32,799 bases of DNA from Pseudomonadota bacterium (GCA_027624235.1 JAQBYB010000028.1:1-32799); one strand, 5' to 3'. Positions 7,069 to 15,403 are shown, counted from the first letter of the stretch. Made by a program: numbers and translations. Notes: generated from the letters alone by a model not told the origin.

Positions 7069-7815
7069 TTAACCAGTGGTGCCGAGGCTGGGGAAGGCTT
7101 CCAATATCCAATAGGCGACATCGGCCATGGAGCCGGTGATGAACAAAATCCCGGTCAGCACCAGAAGCGCGCCGATCACCCGTTCCACCGTCTGCAAGTG
7201 ACCCCGGAAACGTACCATGAAGGCCATGAACGGCTTCATCGCCGCGGCGGCTATAATAAACGGTATTCCCAGCCCGGCGGAATACACCGCCAGCAAGCCC
7301 ATGCCATAGGTAATGGAGCTTTCGCTGCCGGCGACCATCAGGATCGCCGCCAATACCGGCCCGACGCAAGGGGTCCAGCCAAAGGCAAAAGCCAGCCCGA
7401 TGATGTAGGGGCCGATCAACCCGGCGGGCTTCTTTTCGGCATGAAACCGGGCTTCCCGAAACAAAAGCGGGATTCGAAAGACCCCCATGAAGTGAAGCCC
7501 GAGAATGATAATGACGCCACCGGCGACTCTCGACAGAATGCCCAGGTAATCGGCGACAAACTGGCCGATAGTCGACGCCGTCGCGCCCAGCATGACGAAA
7601 ACCGTGGTAAACCCGAGCACGAACACCACAGACGACAGCATCACGTCACGCATGACGCCGGGCGGCAGGCTTTCGCGATCGTCGGTCATTTGTTCCAGGG
7701 AAACGCCGCCGATAAAACACAGATAGGGCGGCACCAAGGGCAACACGCAAGGCGACAGGAAGCTCAATATTCCCGCCCCTAAAGCGCCTAAGTATGAAAC
7801 CTCAAACCCACCCAT
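7069..7815 (-). CDS. soxV: CcdA-family membrane thiol transporter SoxV
   Basis: A 248-residue integral membrane protein with about six hydrophobic helices. The two family cysteines lie in SFLSPCVLPLVPPY (Cys23) and FGWTPCVGP (Cys150), the pair that shuttles reducing power from cytoplasmic thioredoxin to the periplasm. In Sox clusters this protein (SoxV) reduces SoxW. It lies 110 bp downstream of soxB on the same strand, so it may be read as part of the soxXYZAB transcript. AGGGA precedes the ATG. Confidence 0.88.
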   Translation of the reverse strand: MGGFEVSYLGALGAGILSFLSPCVLPLVPPYLCFIGGVSLEQMTDDRESLPPGVMRDVMLSSVVFVLGFTTVFVMLGATASTIGQFVADYLGILSRVAGGVIIILGLHFMGVFRIPLLFREARFHAEKKPAGLIGPYIIGLAFAFGWTPCVGPVLAAILMVAGSESSITYGMGLLAVYSAGLGIPFIIAAAAMKPFMAFMVRFRGHLQTVERVIGALLVLTGILFITGSMADVAYWILEAFPSLGTTG

Positions 7816-7925
7816 CGGTTGTCCCTATACTTCCTTATTGGCGTCCACTATATTTCCTGCGGCGCGCCGAGGCACATCACATTTTAGAGAGCCCCAGCCC
7901 GTTTCCTGGAGCATTTTGAATAGCG

Positions 7926-9617
7926 TCAACCGCCGATAATGCGGAGGTTGGTATTCACCGGGATGTCGATGGATTTCTTTTTCTCTATGTATTTACTGAC
8001 CAAGTCATAAACCGGCGGTCCTTCGGTGGCTTCGTTGACCGACGCCCAACCCGAAACCACGTAGGTCTTTTTGGGATCAATGGGCTTACCGGTCTTGAGC
8101 GAGACCATACCAGAAATCCGCTGGCCGATGGGCTTTTTGGGGTTAATGGCGTAACCCATACCGCCGACACGGACCATGTCACCGCCCTGTTGGTAGTATG
8201 GGTCGATATTGAACAAGTTGTCGGCCACGTCTTCGAGGATTTCCCTCAGGAACTGGCCGGTAAATTCCGAACGATAGGCCTTCGGATAGGTGATCGCCGT
8301 CTGATTATAGACATCCTCAACGGTGATATCCTGTCCGGGGATCAGGCTGCCGCCCCACCGGAACCCTGGCGACAGGGAAATTTCGGCGTCCCTTTCCTGC
8401 ATCAGCGCATTACAGATCAGATCGTCGAAGGTGCCGTTAAAACTGCCGCGTCGGTAGAGCAGGCTGTTGGTACGGCCCAGAACCCGGCGAATTTCCTTTT
8501 CATGAGGGGCGCGGATTTTCTTAATCAGGGCCGCCATTTCTGGGTCCGGGGCAATGGTATCGGACAGCACCGGGATCAGCTTGAACCGGTAATCGACGAC
8601 GCGCTTGCCCTTAATGTCCAGGTCGAGGCGGGCCAGGAACTTGCCGTGCGAGCCGGATGCCACCAGCAAGGTCTTGTTAACCTTAATCGCGGCAGGGATG
8701 GCGTCATGGGTGTGGCCGGTCAGGATCACGTCAATGCCGTTGACACGGGACGCAAGTTTACGGTCAACGTCAAACCCGTTGTGGCTAAGCAGGACCACCA
8801 GTTCGGCGCCACCATCGCGCGCCGCCTTGACTCGCTCGCGGACCAGTTTTTCACGAATTCCGAAGGACCACTTGGGAATCATGTAACGCGGATTAGCGAC
8901 CGGCGTATAAGGGAATGCCTGCCCGATCACCGCGATCTTGACGCCGCCGCGTTCGAAAGTTTTGGTCGATTCGAAAATTTCCTCCTCCCATTCCGTGTCG
9001 CGGACATTGCCGGCCAGGAACGGGAATTTGAGCTTCTTGATCAGTTCCTTCACCCGCTCGGTCCCGTAGGTGAATTCCCAGTGCGCGGTCATGGCCTCGA
9101 CGCCAAGCGCGTTCATGACCTCGACCATATCCTCGCCGCTGGTTTTCAACGACGTGTAGGAACCCTGCCAGGTGTCGCCACCGTCCAGCAGCAGCGTATT
9201 ATTCGGTCGCTCGGCCCGGATCGCCTTGACCAGGGTCGCCATGCGGTCCATGCCGCCGATGCGGCCGTAATCCTTCGCCAAATTTACAAAATCATGGCTG
9301 GAAAAAGCGTAGGCCTCGGGCGAGCCGCCCTTGAGGCCGAATTTCTTCAGCAATTCCTTGCCGGTGAGATGCGGCGGCAGCCCGTACACGTCGCCGACGC
9401 CGATGTTGATGGAGGGCTCGCGGAAATACAACGGAACCAGCTGCGCATGGCAGTCGGTGAAATTGAGCAACGTGACTTGGCCGACAGAATCGAATTTCAG
9501 CAGGTCTTTCTGGGTGATCGACTGGCGGGCCAGGGCGCCGGGCAGAAGACCGCCCGAGACGCCGGTGATGGCGGCGGTTGCCGCCGCGACTTGCAAGAAT
9601 TGACGACGATCCAACAT
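7926..9617 (-). CDS. soxB: Sulfate thiol esterase SoxB
   Basis: A 563-residue Tat-exported (LDRRQFLQ, 2-9) metallophosphatase-fold enzyme that hydrolyses the terminal sulfate from SoxY-bound thiosulfate. Metal-site motifs are all visible: DCHAQL (55-60), GGDTWQGS (146-153), LSHNGFD (277-283) and GHTHD (301-305), expected to bind two Mn ions. A 5'-nucleotidase-like C-terminal domain follows, with GFRWGG at 418-423. The ATG at 9617 is supported by GAGGA 9 bases upstream; the longer frame from 9671 would run through a terminator stem-loop. It lies downstream of soxA, separated by that hairpin. Confidence 0.96.
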   Translation of the reverse strand: MLDRRQFLQVAAATAAITGVSGGLLPGALARQSITQKDLLKFDSVGQVTLLNFTDCHAQLVPLYFREPSINIGVGDVYGLPPHLTGKELLKKFGLKGGSPEAYAFSSHDFVNLAKDYGRIGGMDRMATLVKAIRAERPNNTLLLDGGDTWQGSYTSLKTSGEDMVEVMNALGVEAMTAHWEFTYGTERVKELIKKLKFPFLAGNVRDTEWEEEIFESTKTFERGGVKIAVIGQAFPYTPVANPRYMIPKWSFGIREKLVRERVKAARDGGAELVVLLSHNGFDVDRKLASRVNGIDVILTGHTHDAIPAAIKVNKTLLVASGSHGKFLARLDLDIKGKRVVDYRFKLIPVLSDTIAPDPEMAALIKKIRAPHEKEIRRVLGRTNSLLYRRGSFNGTFDDLICNALMQERDAEISLSPGFRWGGSLIPGQDITVEDVYNQTAITYPKAYRSEFTGQFLREILEDVADNLFNIDPYYQQGGDMVRVGGMGYAINPKKPIGQRISGMVSLKTGKPIDPKKTYVVSGWASVNEATEGPPVYDLVSKYIEKKKSIDIPVNTNLRIIGG

Positions 9618-9632
9618 AATTATTATTCCTCT

Positions 9633-9667
9633 AAAAAAAAGGGGAATGCGGCACTCCGCACTCCCCC
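9633..9667 (-). terminator. Strong intrinsic-terminator structure between soxA and soxB
   Basis: Reading the minus strand, GGGGAGTGCGG pairs with CCGCATTCCCC (11 base pairs with one G-U) around an AGTG loop, and eight T residues follow at 9640-9633. This is a textbook Rho-independent terminator placed 25 bases after the soxA stop. The soxB ribosome site begins immediately after the T-run, so soxB must depend on read-through, RNA processing or its own promoter. Confidence 0.85.
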
Positions 9668-9691
9668 TCAAATTCTAGGTGGGGTTTTAAA

Positions 9692-10498
9692 TCAGTTTCT
9701 GACGGAAGGTGCTTCAACTGACAAACCACGCCCACGCCATGCGACATAGAGTTCCAGGTTGACGTATTCGTCGGAACCATAGGCGAGGGGTTGAGCCCGC
9801 ACCGTGGAGTTGCAACCGCGGAAACGGCGATGAAGCGAACCCGGCTTCTGCCATTTCAGCCGATAGGTGGGGAAACCGTTGCTCTGCGCTTCGGTCAACA
9901 TGTTGGCCCGGATCCTGTTGCCTGCATAGTATTCGTGGCAGTTTTTGCACGACATATCCAACTGGCCGCGCCTCTGATCAAAGTACTTTTTACCGGCTTC
10001 AAAGAAGGGGACAGCCGGCCCGTCGATGCTGACGTTCATGGGCTTGCCACGAGACTGATTGCGCATGTAGATCGTCAGCGCAAGCATCTGGCCGGATTCC
10101 CACTTATAAGGCTTGGCGCCCATCTTTTCTTCGCGTTCCTGGTTTATCTTCTGCTCGATGTTCTGCATCTTGCCCAGTTTCGCATTGTAGACGGGATAGC
10201 GCGTGGCGAGATCGCTCAACATTGCCGATTCGACGCCATGGCAAGTCGCACAGGACTTGCCCGCCTTGCCGTCTACCTTGGACCATAGGGCCGCACCATC
10301 ATCGACATAGATATAGGCAGGATTGCCCAGATCATCGTCCTGGATGGCCTGCGTCTCTTTAGTGGCATAGGTATACCCGCTATTGCGATCACCCGACTTG
10401 TAGACCATTTTTTCGGCACTAATGGCGATACCGGCAAAGCTCGACAGGCCGACCGCAACGGCGGCGCCCATCAAGATTCCCTGAAATTGTTTTTTCAT
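9692..10498 (-). CDS. soxA: Dihaem cytochrome c SoxA
   Basis: A 268-residue periplasmic protein with a signal peptide (1-28). Haem-binding motifs are CATCH at 83-87 and CKNCH at 184-188, so this is the two-haem form. Cys229 in the Phe-Arg-Gly-Cys-Asn context is the cysteine that becomes the persulfide ligand and active site. With SoxX it couples thiosulfate to the SoxY cysteine and takes the electrons. AGGGGGA precedes the ATG at 10498. The gene starts 14 bp after the soxZ stop. Confidence 0.96.
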   Translation of the reverse strand: MKKQFQGILMGAAVAVGLSSFAGIAISAEKMVYKSGDRNSGYTYATKETQAIQDDDLGNPAYIYVDDGAALWSKVDGKAGKSCATCHGVESAMLSDLATRYPVYNAKLGKMQNIEQKINQEREEKMGAKPYKWESGQMLALTIYMRNQSRGKPMNVSIDGPAVPFFEAGKKYFDQRRGQLDMSCKNCHEYYAGNRIRANMLTEAQSNGFPTYRLKWQKPGSLHRRFRGCNSTVRAQPLAYGSDEYVNLELYVAWRGRGLSVEAPSVRN

Positions 10499-10512
10499 GA
10501 TTCCCCCTACTC

Positions 10513-10836
10513 TCACGCGACCAGGATGTCGACGGATTTTTCAGTAACCCCGCCGCCATCTTCGGTCCATACGAATTTTATCGGGCCACTCTCGGAGGCT
10601 CTCACGAAAAAAGAAACATAAGGGTTGGCGGAAACCGCCGGATGCCAATCAGACCCAAATACTTCCTTGCCGCCGTAAGTCACGGAGAGCTTGTTGATGA
10701 TCTTCCGCGGAATCGTCTTACCCGTTTTTTTGTCTTTTCTGAGACCGGTTTCCATATTGTGGGAAATCAGTGCCTTTACTTCGAACACCTCGCCCTTCTT
10801 GACGGACTTAGGCGCTTTCACTCTGGCTTTTGCCAT
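10513..10836 (-). CDS. soxZ: Sulfur-carrier partner protein SoxZ
   Basis: A 107-residue immunoglobulin-fold protein matching SoxZ in size and sequence: N-terminal lysine-rich strand, His-Asn-Met-Glu-Thr-Gly segment near 26-31, and C-terminal Thr-Glu-Asp-Gly-Gly region. It has no signal peptide, consistent with export as a complex with Tat-targeted SoxY. AGGGAG lies upstream. It begins 23 bp after soxY. Confidence 0.96.
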   Translation of the reverse strand: MAKARVKAPKSVKKGEVFEVKALISHNMETGLRKDKKTGKTIPRKIINKLSVTYGGKEVFGSDWHPAVSANPYVSFFVRASESGPIKFVWTEDGGGVTEKSVDILVA

Positions 10837-10859
10837 TTCTATATACTCCCTATTTCCCG

Positions 10860-11339
10860 TCAGCCGCCGCAGCCGCCGATTGTGACTTTAACCGCATTTT
10901 TGACCATATGAACCTTGCCGTTGCTCATCTCTGCAACCGCCACGATATTCTGGCTCTTGATCATGCGCATCCGTAACGAAACTCTGGCCCTGCCGCTTTC
11001 AGGCGTGAACCGAAAAGTGGCGACGTCCGGGGCAGGATTACCCTCGGAATAGATGTGAACCGCTTTCACATAATCACTGCTGCTCATCGGGCTTTTGACT
11101 TCAACCGCGATGGGAACCGTGTTGCCGTTTTCCGCGATCTCCGGAAGTTCCAGCGTGATACCACCGGCCATGGTTTTCTTGTCGCCGATCTTGGCTTTAA
11201 TGGCCTTGGCAACGGCCGCCGGGTCCGCCTTGGCATCCCCCGCGAAAAGTCCGATGCTGCTGACGGCGACAACCCCCGTACCGGCCATGGCCAGCACATC
11301 ACGTCGCCGCATATTCTGGGTTATAAATTTTTCAGACAT
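10860..11339 (-). CDS. soxY: Sulfur-carrier protein SoxY
   Basis: A 159-residue protein with a twin-arginine leader (MRRRDVLAMAG, 10-20) and the defining C-terminal swinging arm GGCGG (155-159). Cys157 carries the covalently bound sulfur intermediates. A perfect AAGGAG lies before the ATG, and a small GGCG-TTTA-CGCC hairpin sits just upstream of it. It follows soxX after 79 bp. Confidence 0.97.
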   Translation of the reverse strand: MSEKFITQNMRRRDVLAMAGTGVVAVSSIGLFAGDAKADPAAVAKAIKAKIGDKKTMAGGITLELPEIAENGNTVPIAVEVKSPMSSSDYVKAVHIYSEGNPAPDVATFRFTPESGRARVSLRMRMIKSQNIVAVAEMSNGKVHMVKNAVKVTIGGCGG

Positions 11340-11418
11340 TAATGTCTCCTTGGCGTAAACGCCTTTTCGTAATTGCCTCTGTTTAAAAAACCGTGCCTGT
11401 CTTAAGCGCGGCGGCTTG

Positions 11419-11877
11419 TTATTTAAGCGTCATCATATAAGCAACCAGATCCTCGACATCGGAAGCGGAAATGATGGTCTTTCCCTTGAACTTCTTCAGT
11501 ACCCCGTGGAGTCCAGCCAACTTGTAGAAGGGCGGCATAATAGAATCCGCGCCCAGCCTTTCCGGGTCGACGATCCGCAGCCTTATTTGGCCCGCGGAAA
11601 GTCGTCCGCCGACGCCAGCCAAATCAGGACCGACCTCACCGTGGAAGGATTGTTCAGGAATGGGCATTTTATGACACGCTAGGCAATTGCCCTTTTTGCG
11701 ATCGATCGCGACCTTCCGGCCTTTCGCCGCATCGCCCGGCTTCCCGGTCAATGACTTGGCAATCGCCCCGTCCTTGACCATATAGTTTACTAATTTTTCG
11801 GCGGCGGTGGCGTTGGTGTTAAACGCGAAACCCAAAACTACCCCCAAGGCCAAAACGGCCAATATTCTGACTCCCAA
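11419..11877 (-). CDS. soxX: Monohaem cytochrome c SoxX
   Basis: A 152-residue exported cytochrome with a signal peptide (1-26), one haem motif CLACH (65-69) and the methionine ligand segment IMPPFY (113-118, Met114). It forms the SoxXA complex with SoxA. The start is a TTG preceded by a consensus AAGGAGG at ideal spacing; no in-frame ATG gives an acceptable signal peptide. As first gene of soxXYZAB, its 306-bp upstream region carries the operon's control sites. Confidence 0.94.
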   Translation of the reverse strand: MGVRILAVLALGVVLGFAFNTNATAAEKLVNYMVKDGAIAKSLTGKPGDAAKGRKVAIDRKKGNCLACHKMPIPEQSFHGEVGPDLAGVGGRLSAGQIRLRIVDPERLGADSIMPPFYKLAGLHGVLKKFKGKTIISASDVEDLVAYMMTLK

Positions 11878-11924
11878 AGCTGCCTCCTTTTTTAAAATGC
11901 GACAAACTTTCTTCGATCACCCCA

Positions 11925-11943
11925 CTCCAAGATTACCTTGGAG
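11925..11943. promoter_or_regulatory. 7-5-7 dyad upstream of soxX
   Basis: CTCCAAG-ATTAC-CTTGGAG is a perfect seven-base inverted repeat with a five-base spacer, centred about 57 bp upstream of the soxX start codon. No T-run follows on either strand. Its spacing suits a dimeric regulator binding near the transcription start. Confidence 0.5.
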
Positions 11944-12016
11944 AGTCAGTAAAGAGTCAAAAGTTTGTGGTCAGATAGAAAATTACGTCCCTGGTACCCT
12001 GTCGTATTATTATATT

Positions 12017-12045
12017 TTTTATAATCATATTCAAGGATTATAAAA
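12017..12045. promoter_or_regulatory. 10-bp AT-rich dyad upstream of soxX
   Basis: TTTTATAATC (12017-12026) and GATTATAAAA (12036-12045) form perfect ten-base arms with a nine-base spacer, centred about 154 bp ahead of soxX. Both arms contain TATAAT, so the site could also include promoter elements. Arm length and perfect symmetry make it a good operator candidate for the SqrR-like repressor or another dimeric regulator. Confidence 0.5.
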
Positions 12046-12183
12046 TATCAAGAGTGTTTCTGATGTTTTTTGTATGGATATTTTGAAGCCTTTGCATTCC
12101 GCGTGTTTTCAGGCCAAAAAATTTTGCGATAGGCGTTGATTTTAGTTTTTTTGGGGCGCCACCGGCGTGAAAAACGAAACCTT

Positions 12184-13722
12184 TTAATCCTTCGCTGAAA
12201 AGATAAGCCCGGCCATCAACCAATCGACCGGGGCAAAGTCATCGGTCAGTTCGGGAACCTTCTCTGCCGTAATAAGCGGGCGAATATCGGCGTCAGGCCA
12301 GCGCGCCCACGTTCTTGCGATCCCCCGCGATGAGTTAATCCTGGAGGCGGACGTCGGCGCCTGGGACGCCAGGACAACATACGTCACGCGGCCCGTTTCG
12401 CTCATCTCACCCAGTGTTCTCCAGACTTCAACGGCTTTGAAGTCGGCGTTCAAGGTCCTGATTAAACTGTACAAAAACCTTGGGCTTTCGGCGTCGTCGA
12501 CGACATTGACCACGTAAAAGCCCGCAGGCTTCAGGCGCCCGGCAATCTGCCGATGAAATTCCCGTGTGACCAAGTGGGTGGGAATGGTGATATCACGGAA
12601 GGCATCGCCGAAAACCACATCAAACGAAGGCTCCGCCGGAAGCGATTGCAGCGCCGCCCGTGCATCTTGGTGCATAATGCTCAGCCCCGGGGTTTTGGCT
12701 GACAGCCAAAGGTGTTCGCGGGCGGCCTGGGTCACGCCCGGATCGATTTCGGCGACCACAAGCTTGGCTGCCTCGTAGTCGTTCCCCCATGCCCGCGGCA
12801 GGGAATACCCGCCACCGCCTATAAAAAAGGCGCTTGGGTCTTGTCCTTGGGGCAAGCGGAATTTGGTAATTTCGTCGATGAAGTGGATGTAGGGGCTGTA
12901 TAGGAATCCCGGATCCTTGGCATCGTTGATGCCATGAACCAGATGATCCAGGACCATCATCGCACTTTGCCGTCGATTATCGGCCGAAATATCAACAATA
13001 CGGATGCAAAAATAATCGCTTTCGGTCTGGCAAGGAGATTGAAACGCCTTCTCGGTCTTTCCCCACCACACCAAACCGCCACCAAAAATTCCAAGCACCA
13101 TAAACACGGACAACAGCGCACCGGACCTGAGTCCGATGACAAAGCCCAGCGCCAGAAGAGCATAAACGCCGGCCACAACCAGAACCGTGCCGGTGGAACC
13201 GATCCAGGAAATAAACAGATACCCCGCCAACAGGGTACCGAGAATACTGCCTAATGCGCCGAGGGCAAACATGCGACCGATGATCCGCCCCGGCCCAAGA
13301 GGGCCGACATCAATGGCCAGCTTGGTGACAATCGGCGAAACGATCCCGACAAACAGGCTGGGCAGGAAAAACAAAGTCCCGCTCAACAGCACGATGGCCG
13401 GGATGGTGCCGATACCGCTTGCCAAAACCTTGCCCGAAACCACCCGCAATAAAACAAGGGACGCCAGGCTTGAAATACCGGCCAAGGCCAGGGCCACCGC
13501 AATCCGCCGCGACCCGGTTCTTAAATTGGCTTCCAATGGCGCCAAGTGTCCGCCGACCCAGTGCCCGGCCGATAAACCGGATAACACCACCGCAATAATC
13601 GCCGTCCAGGTATAGAGCGACATGCCCACGTAGGGCGCGATCAGCCGACCGGCAACGATCTCCATCACCATACCGCCGGCGGAACTGACAAAAACGACAA
13701 ACGCTAAAGCGAACTGAAGCAT
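12184..13722 (-). CDS. Membrane-fused spermidine-synthase-like methyltransferase-fold protein
   Basis: A 512-residue protein. Residues 1-220 contain about seven to eight hydrophobic helices. Residues 235-512 are a spermidine-synthase-like Rossmann domain: FFIGGGGYSLPRAW (299-312), VVAEIDPGV (322-330), HQDARAAL (351-358) and FGDAFRD (371-377). The architecture matches the fused transporter-like/spermidine synthase group, whose reaction is mostly unproven. Standard SpeE polyamine-binding residues cannot be confirmed by eye. It follows cysG by 74 bp on the same strand. GGGGGAAAG lies ahead of the ATG. Confidence 0.8.
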   Translation of the reverse strand: MLQFALAFVVFVSSAGGMVMEIVAGRLIAPYVGMSLYTWTAIIAVVLSGLSAGHWVGGHLAPLEANLRTGSRRIAVALALAGISSLASLVLLRVVSGKVLASGIGTIPAIVLLSGTLFFLPSLFVGIVSPIVTKLAIDVGPLGPGRIIGRMFALGALGSILGTLLAGYLFISWIGSTGTVLVVAGVYALLALGFVIGLRSGALLSVFMVLGIFGGGLVWWGKTEKAFQSPCQTESDYFCIRIVDISADNRRQSAMMVLDHLVHGINDAKDPGFLYSPYIHFIDEITKFRLPQGQDPSAFFIGGGGYSLPRAWGNDYEAAKLVVAEIDPGVTQAAREHLWLSAKTPGLSIMHQDARAALQSLPAEPSFDVVFGDAFRDITIPTHLVTREFHRQIAGRLKPAGFYVVNVVDDAESPRFLYSLIRTLNADFKAVEVWRTLGEMSETGRVTYVVLASQAPTSASRINSSRGIARTWARWPDADIRPLITAEKVPELTDDFAPVDWLMAGLIFSAKD

Positions 13723-13796
13723 CAATCTTTCCCCCCACGAGTTGCGGCAGCGAATTAATTATAAGAACAAAGAAGAAAAAGAAAGCACCCTTACTG

Positions 13797-15197
13797 TTAT
13801 GTAACGGCAGGATTGAACCAGGAAAGTCTTTTGCGAAGGGTGACAACACTGCCGACAATCACGATCGCCGGGCCGGGCAGGTTGGCCTTCGCCACCGCAT
13901 CGGCCAGCTCGCCCAAGGGCGCGATGACGACCTGTTGATTTTTTCGTGTGCCGTTATCGACAACGGCGGCGGGGGTGTTCGGATCGGCGCCATGGCCGAT
14001 CAGTTTTTCGCTCAGCATCGGCAGGGAATCGAGCCCCATATAAACGACCAGAGTCTGGCTGGGACGGATCAGCGCCTCCCAGTCCAGATCAAAATTGTCA
14101 TCCTTGGCGTGGCCGGTGACGAAGATGCAGCTTTGCGCATGGTCGCGGTGGGTCAGGGGAATGCCGGCATAGGCCGCACAGCCATTCGCCGCCGTCACCC
14201 CGGGCACGATCTGGAAATGAATCCCTTCCGACGACAGCGCCTCGATTTCCTCGCCGCCGCGCCCGAACACGAACGGGTCACCGCTTTTCAAGCGCAGCAC
14301 CCGCTTGCCGTCTTTGGCCAGACGGATCATCAAGCGGCCGATTTCTTCTTGCGGCATGGCATGATCGCCGCGCCGTTTGCCGACAAACACGCGCTCCGCA
14401 TCGCGGCGCACCAGGTCCAGGATTTCATCGGGCACCAGCCGGTCATGCAACACCACATCCGCCTGTTGCATCAGGCGAAGGGCGCGAAACGTCAACAAAT
14501 CGGGATCGCCGGGGCCACTGCCGACAAGATAGACCTCCCCATGTGGCTTGACGCCTTGATCGCTGATGGCTTTGTTGAGGGTGTCATCGAGAAGATTGTT
14601 GGCGGCTTCCGGCTGTCCGGCCAGTACGTATTCGGCAATCGGCCCGTGCATGAAATTTTCCCAAAACCGAAGACGAAGGGGGCCTTCAGGGATCGCCGCC
14701 TTGACCTTGTCGCGACAGGCACCTGCGAAATCAGCCAGCCGCCCCAGCCCCGTGGGGATGGAGGTTTCCAACTGGGCCTTCAAGACCCTGGACAGGATCG
14801 GCGCTTCGCCGCCGGTGGACACCGCCACCAGGACCGGCGAGCGATCGACAATTGCGGGCATGATGAATGTACAAAGCTCCAACCGATCAACGACATTGAC
14901 CGGGATATCCGCTTCGGTCGCCAGCGCCGACACGCGTTTGTTCAAATCCTCGTCATCGGTGGCAACGAAAACCAACAGGCAGCCATCAAGGTCAGCGGCA
15001 TCAAAAGCGCGGGCATGGTGTTCGACCACCTCCCGGTCGGCCAAATCCCCAAGCGCCCGACAGAGGCTTTCGGCCACCACCCGGACCCGGCCTTCGGCCT
15101 TGAGGATCATCTCCACCTTACGGGCCGCCAACTCACCGCCGCCGACGACGAGCACTGAACGGCCCTTGATATCCATGAAAATCGGCAGATGGATCAT
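13797..15197 (-). CDS. cysG: Siroheme synthase CysG (trifunctional)
   Basis: A 466-residue fusion. The N-terminal part is precorrin-2 dehydrogenase/ferrochelatase: NAD site VLVVGGGELAARK (15-27), Asp104 in VNVVDRLEL, and the SPVLVAVSTGG segment with the Ser near 127-128. The C-terminal part is uroporphyrinogen III methyltransferase: YLVGSGPGDPDLLT (223-236), DPFVFGRGGEE (307-317) and PGVTAANG (332-339). It turns uroporphyrinogen III into siroheme, the cofactor of DsrAB. Its ATG overlaps the stop of the upstream 69-aa gene (ATGA), so the genes are translationally coupled. Placement beside dsrAB suggests a dedicated siroheme supply. Confidence 0.95.
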   Translation of the reverse strand: MIHLPIFMDIKGRSVLVVGGGELAARKVEMILKAEGRVRVVAESLCRALGDLADREVVEHHARAFDAADLDGCLLVFVATDDEDLNKRVSALATEADIPVNVVDRLELCTFIMPAIVDRSPVLVAVSTGGEAPILSRVLKAQLETSIPTGLGRLADFAGACRDKVKAAIPEGPLRLRFWENFMHGPIAEYVLAGQPEAANNLLDDTLNKAISDQGVKPHGEVYLVGSGPGDPDLLTFRALRLMQQADVVLHDRLVPDEILDLVRRDAERVFVGKRRGDHAMPQEEIGRLMIRLAKDGKRVLRLKSGDPFVFGRGGEEIEALSSEGIHFQIVPGVTAANGCAAYAGIPLTHRDHAQSCIFVTGHAKDDNFDLDWEALIRPSQTLVVYMGLDSLPMLSEKLIGHGADPNTPAAVVDNGTRKNQQVVIAPLGELADAVAKANLPGPAIVIVGSVVTLRKRLSWFNPAVT

Positions 15198-15403
15198 AAG
15201 GCGGTCTCGGCCCAGGCCGTCATCGCCGAACCCCAGTGCGTCGCCGTCACTTGATCCAAGTCCAGGTCGGTGAACCGGGACCCCTGGCGGATACGGACCC
15301 TGAGAAGTTTGGCGCCGCCTTCATAGGACAACTCCAGCAATTCGACCTCTCCGCCTAAGGGGGCGGTGAATTTTTCCAGGCGTCGGGAGTCTTGGGTATT
15401 CAC
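15194..15403 (-). CDS. Tiny unknown protein coupled to cysG, 69 aa
   Basis: A 69-residue protein starting at GTG (15403) that overlaps the stop of the preceding 68-aa gene as GTGA; its own stop overlaps the cysG start as ATGA. The longer frame from 15445 would overlap the upstream gene without need. The sequence looks like a small beta-rich domain (EVELLELSYEGGAKLLRVRIRQ split by turns) ending in a Trp-containing helix. No signal peptide, membrane helix or cysteine. Not recognised. Tight coupling implies a role tied to siroheme synthesis or its use. Confidence 0.68.
   Translation of the reverse strand: MNTQDSRRLEKFTAPLGGEVELLELSYEGGAKLLRVRIRQGSRFTDLDLDQVTATHWGSAMTAWAETAL

Larger units (their letters stand above)
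11878..12183. other. 306-bp non-coding control region upstream of soxX
   Basis: I find no credible gene here. A minus-strand frame at 12038-12223 mostly overlaps the end of the neighbouring methyltransferase gene in another frame and looks random. The stretch is markedly AT-rich from about 11995 to 12075 and contains two perfect dyads, listed separately. The sox promoter should lie here on the minus strand, but I could not identify convincing -35/-10 boxes. Confidence 0.6.

Noticed and set aside
8190-9749. 519-residue plus-strand frame opposite soxB
   Set aside because: It is the antisense of a clearly identified SoxB with all metal motifs; high G/C third-position bias keeps the opposite frame open. 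Its product has no recognisable domain.
12038-12223. 61-residue minus-strand frame between soxX and the spermidine-synthase-like gene
   Set aside because: It overlaps the end of that gene, has no family resemblance and lies in the AT-rich control region.
13935-15158. 407-residue plus-strand frame opposite cysG
   Set aside because: Antisense shadow of CysG; no ribosome site or recognisable motif.
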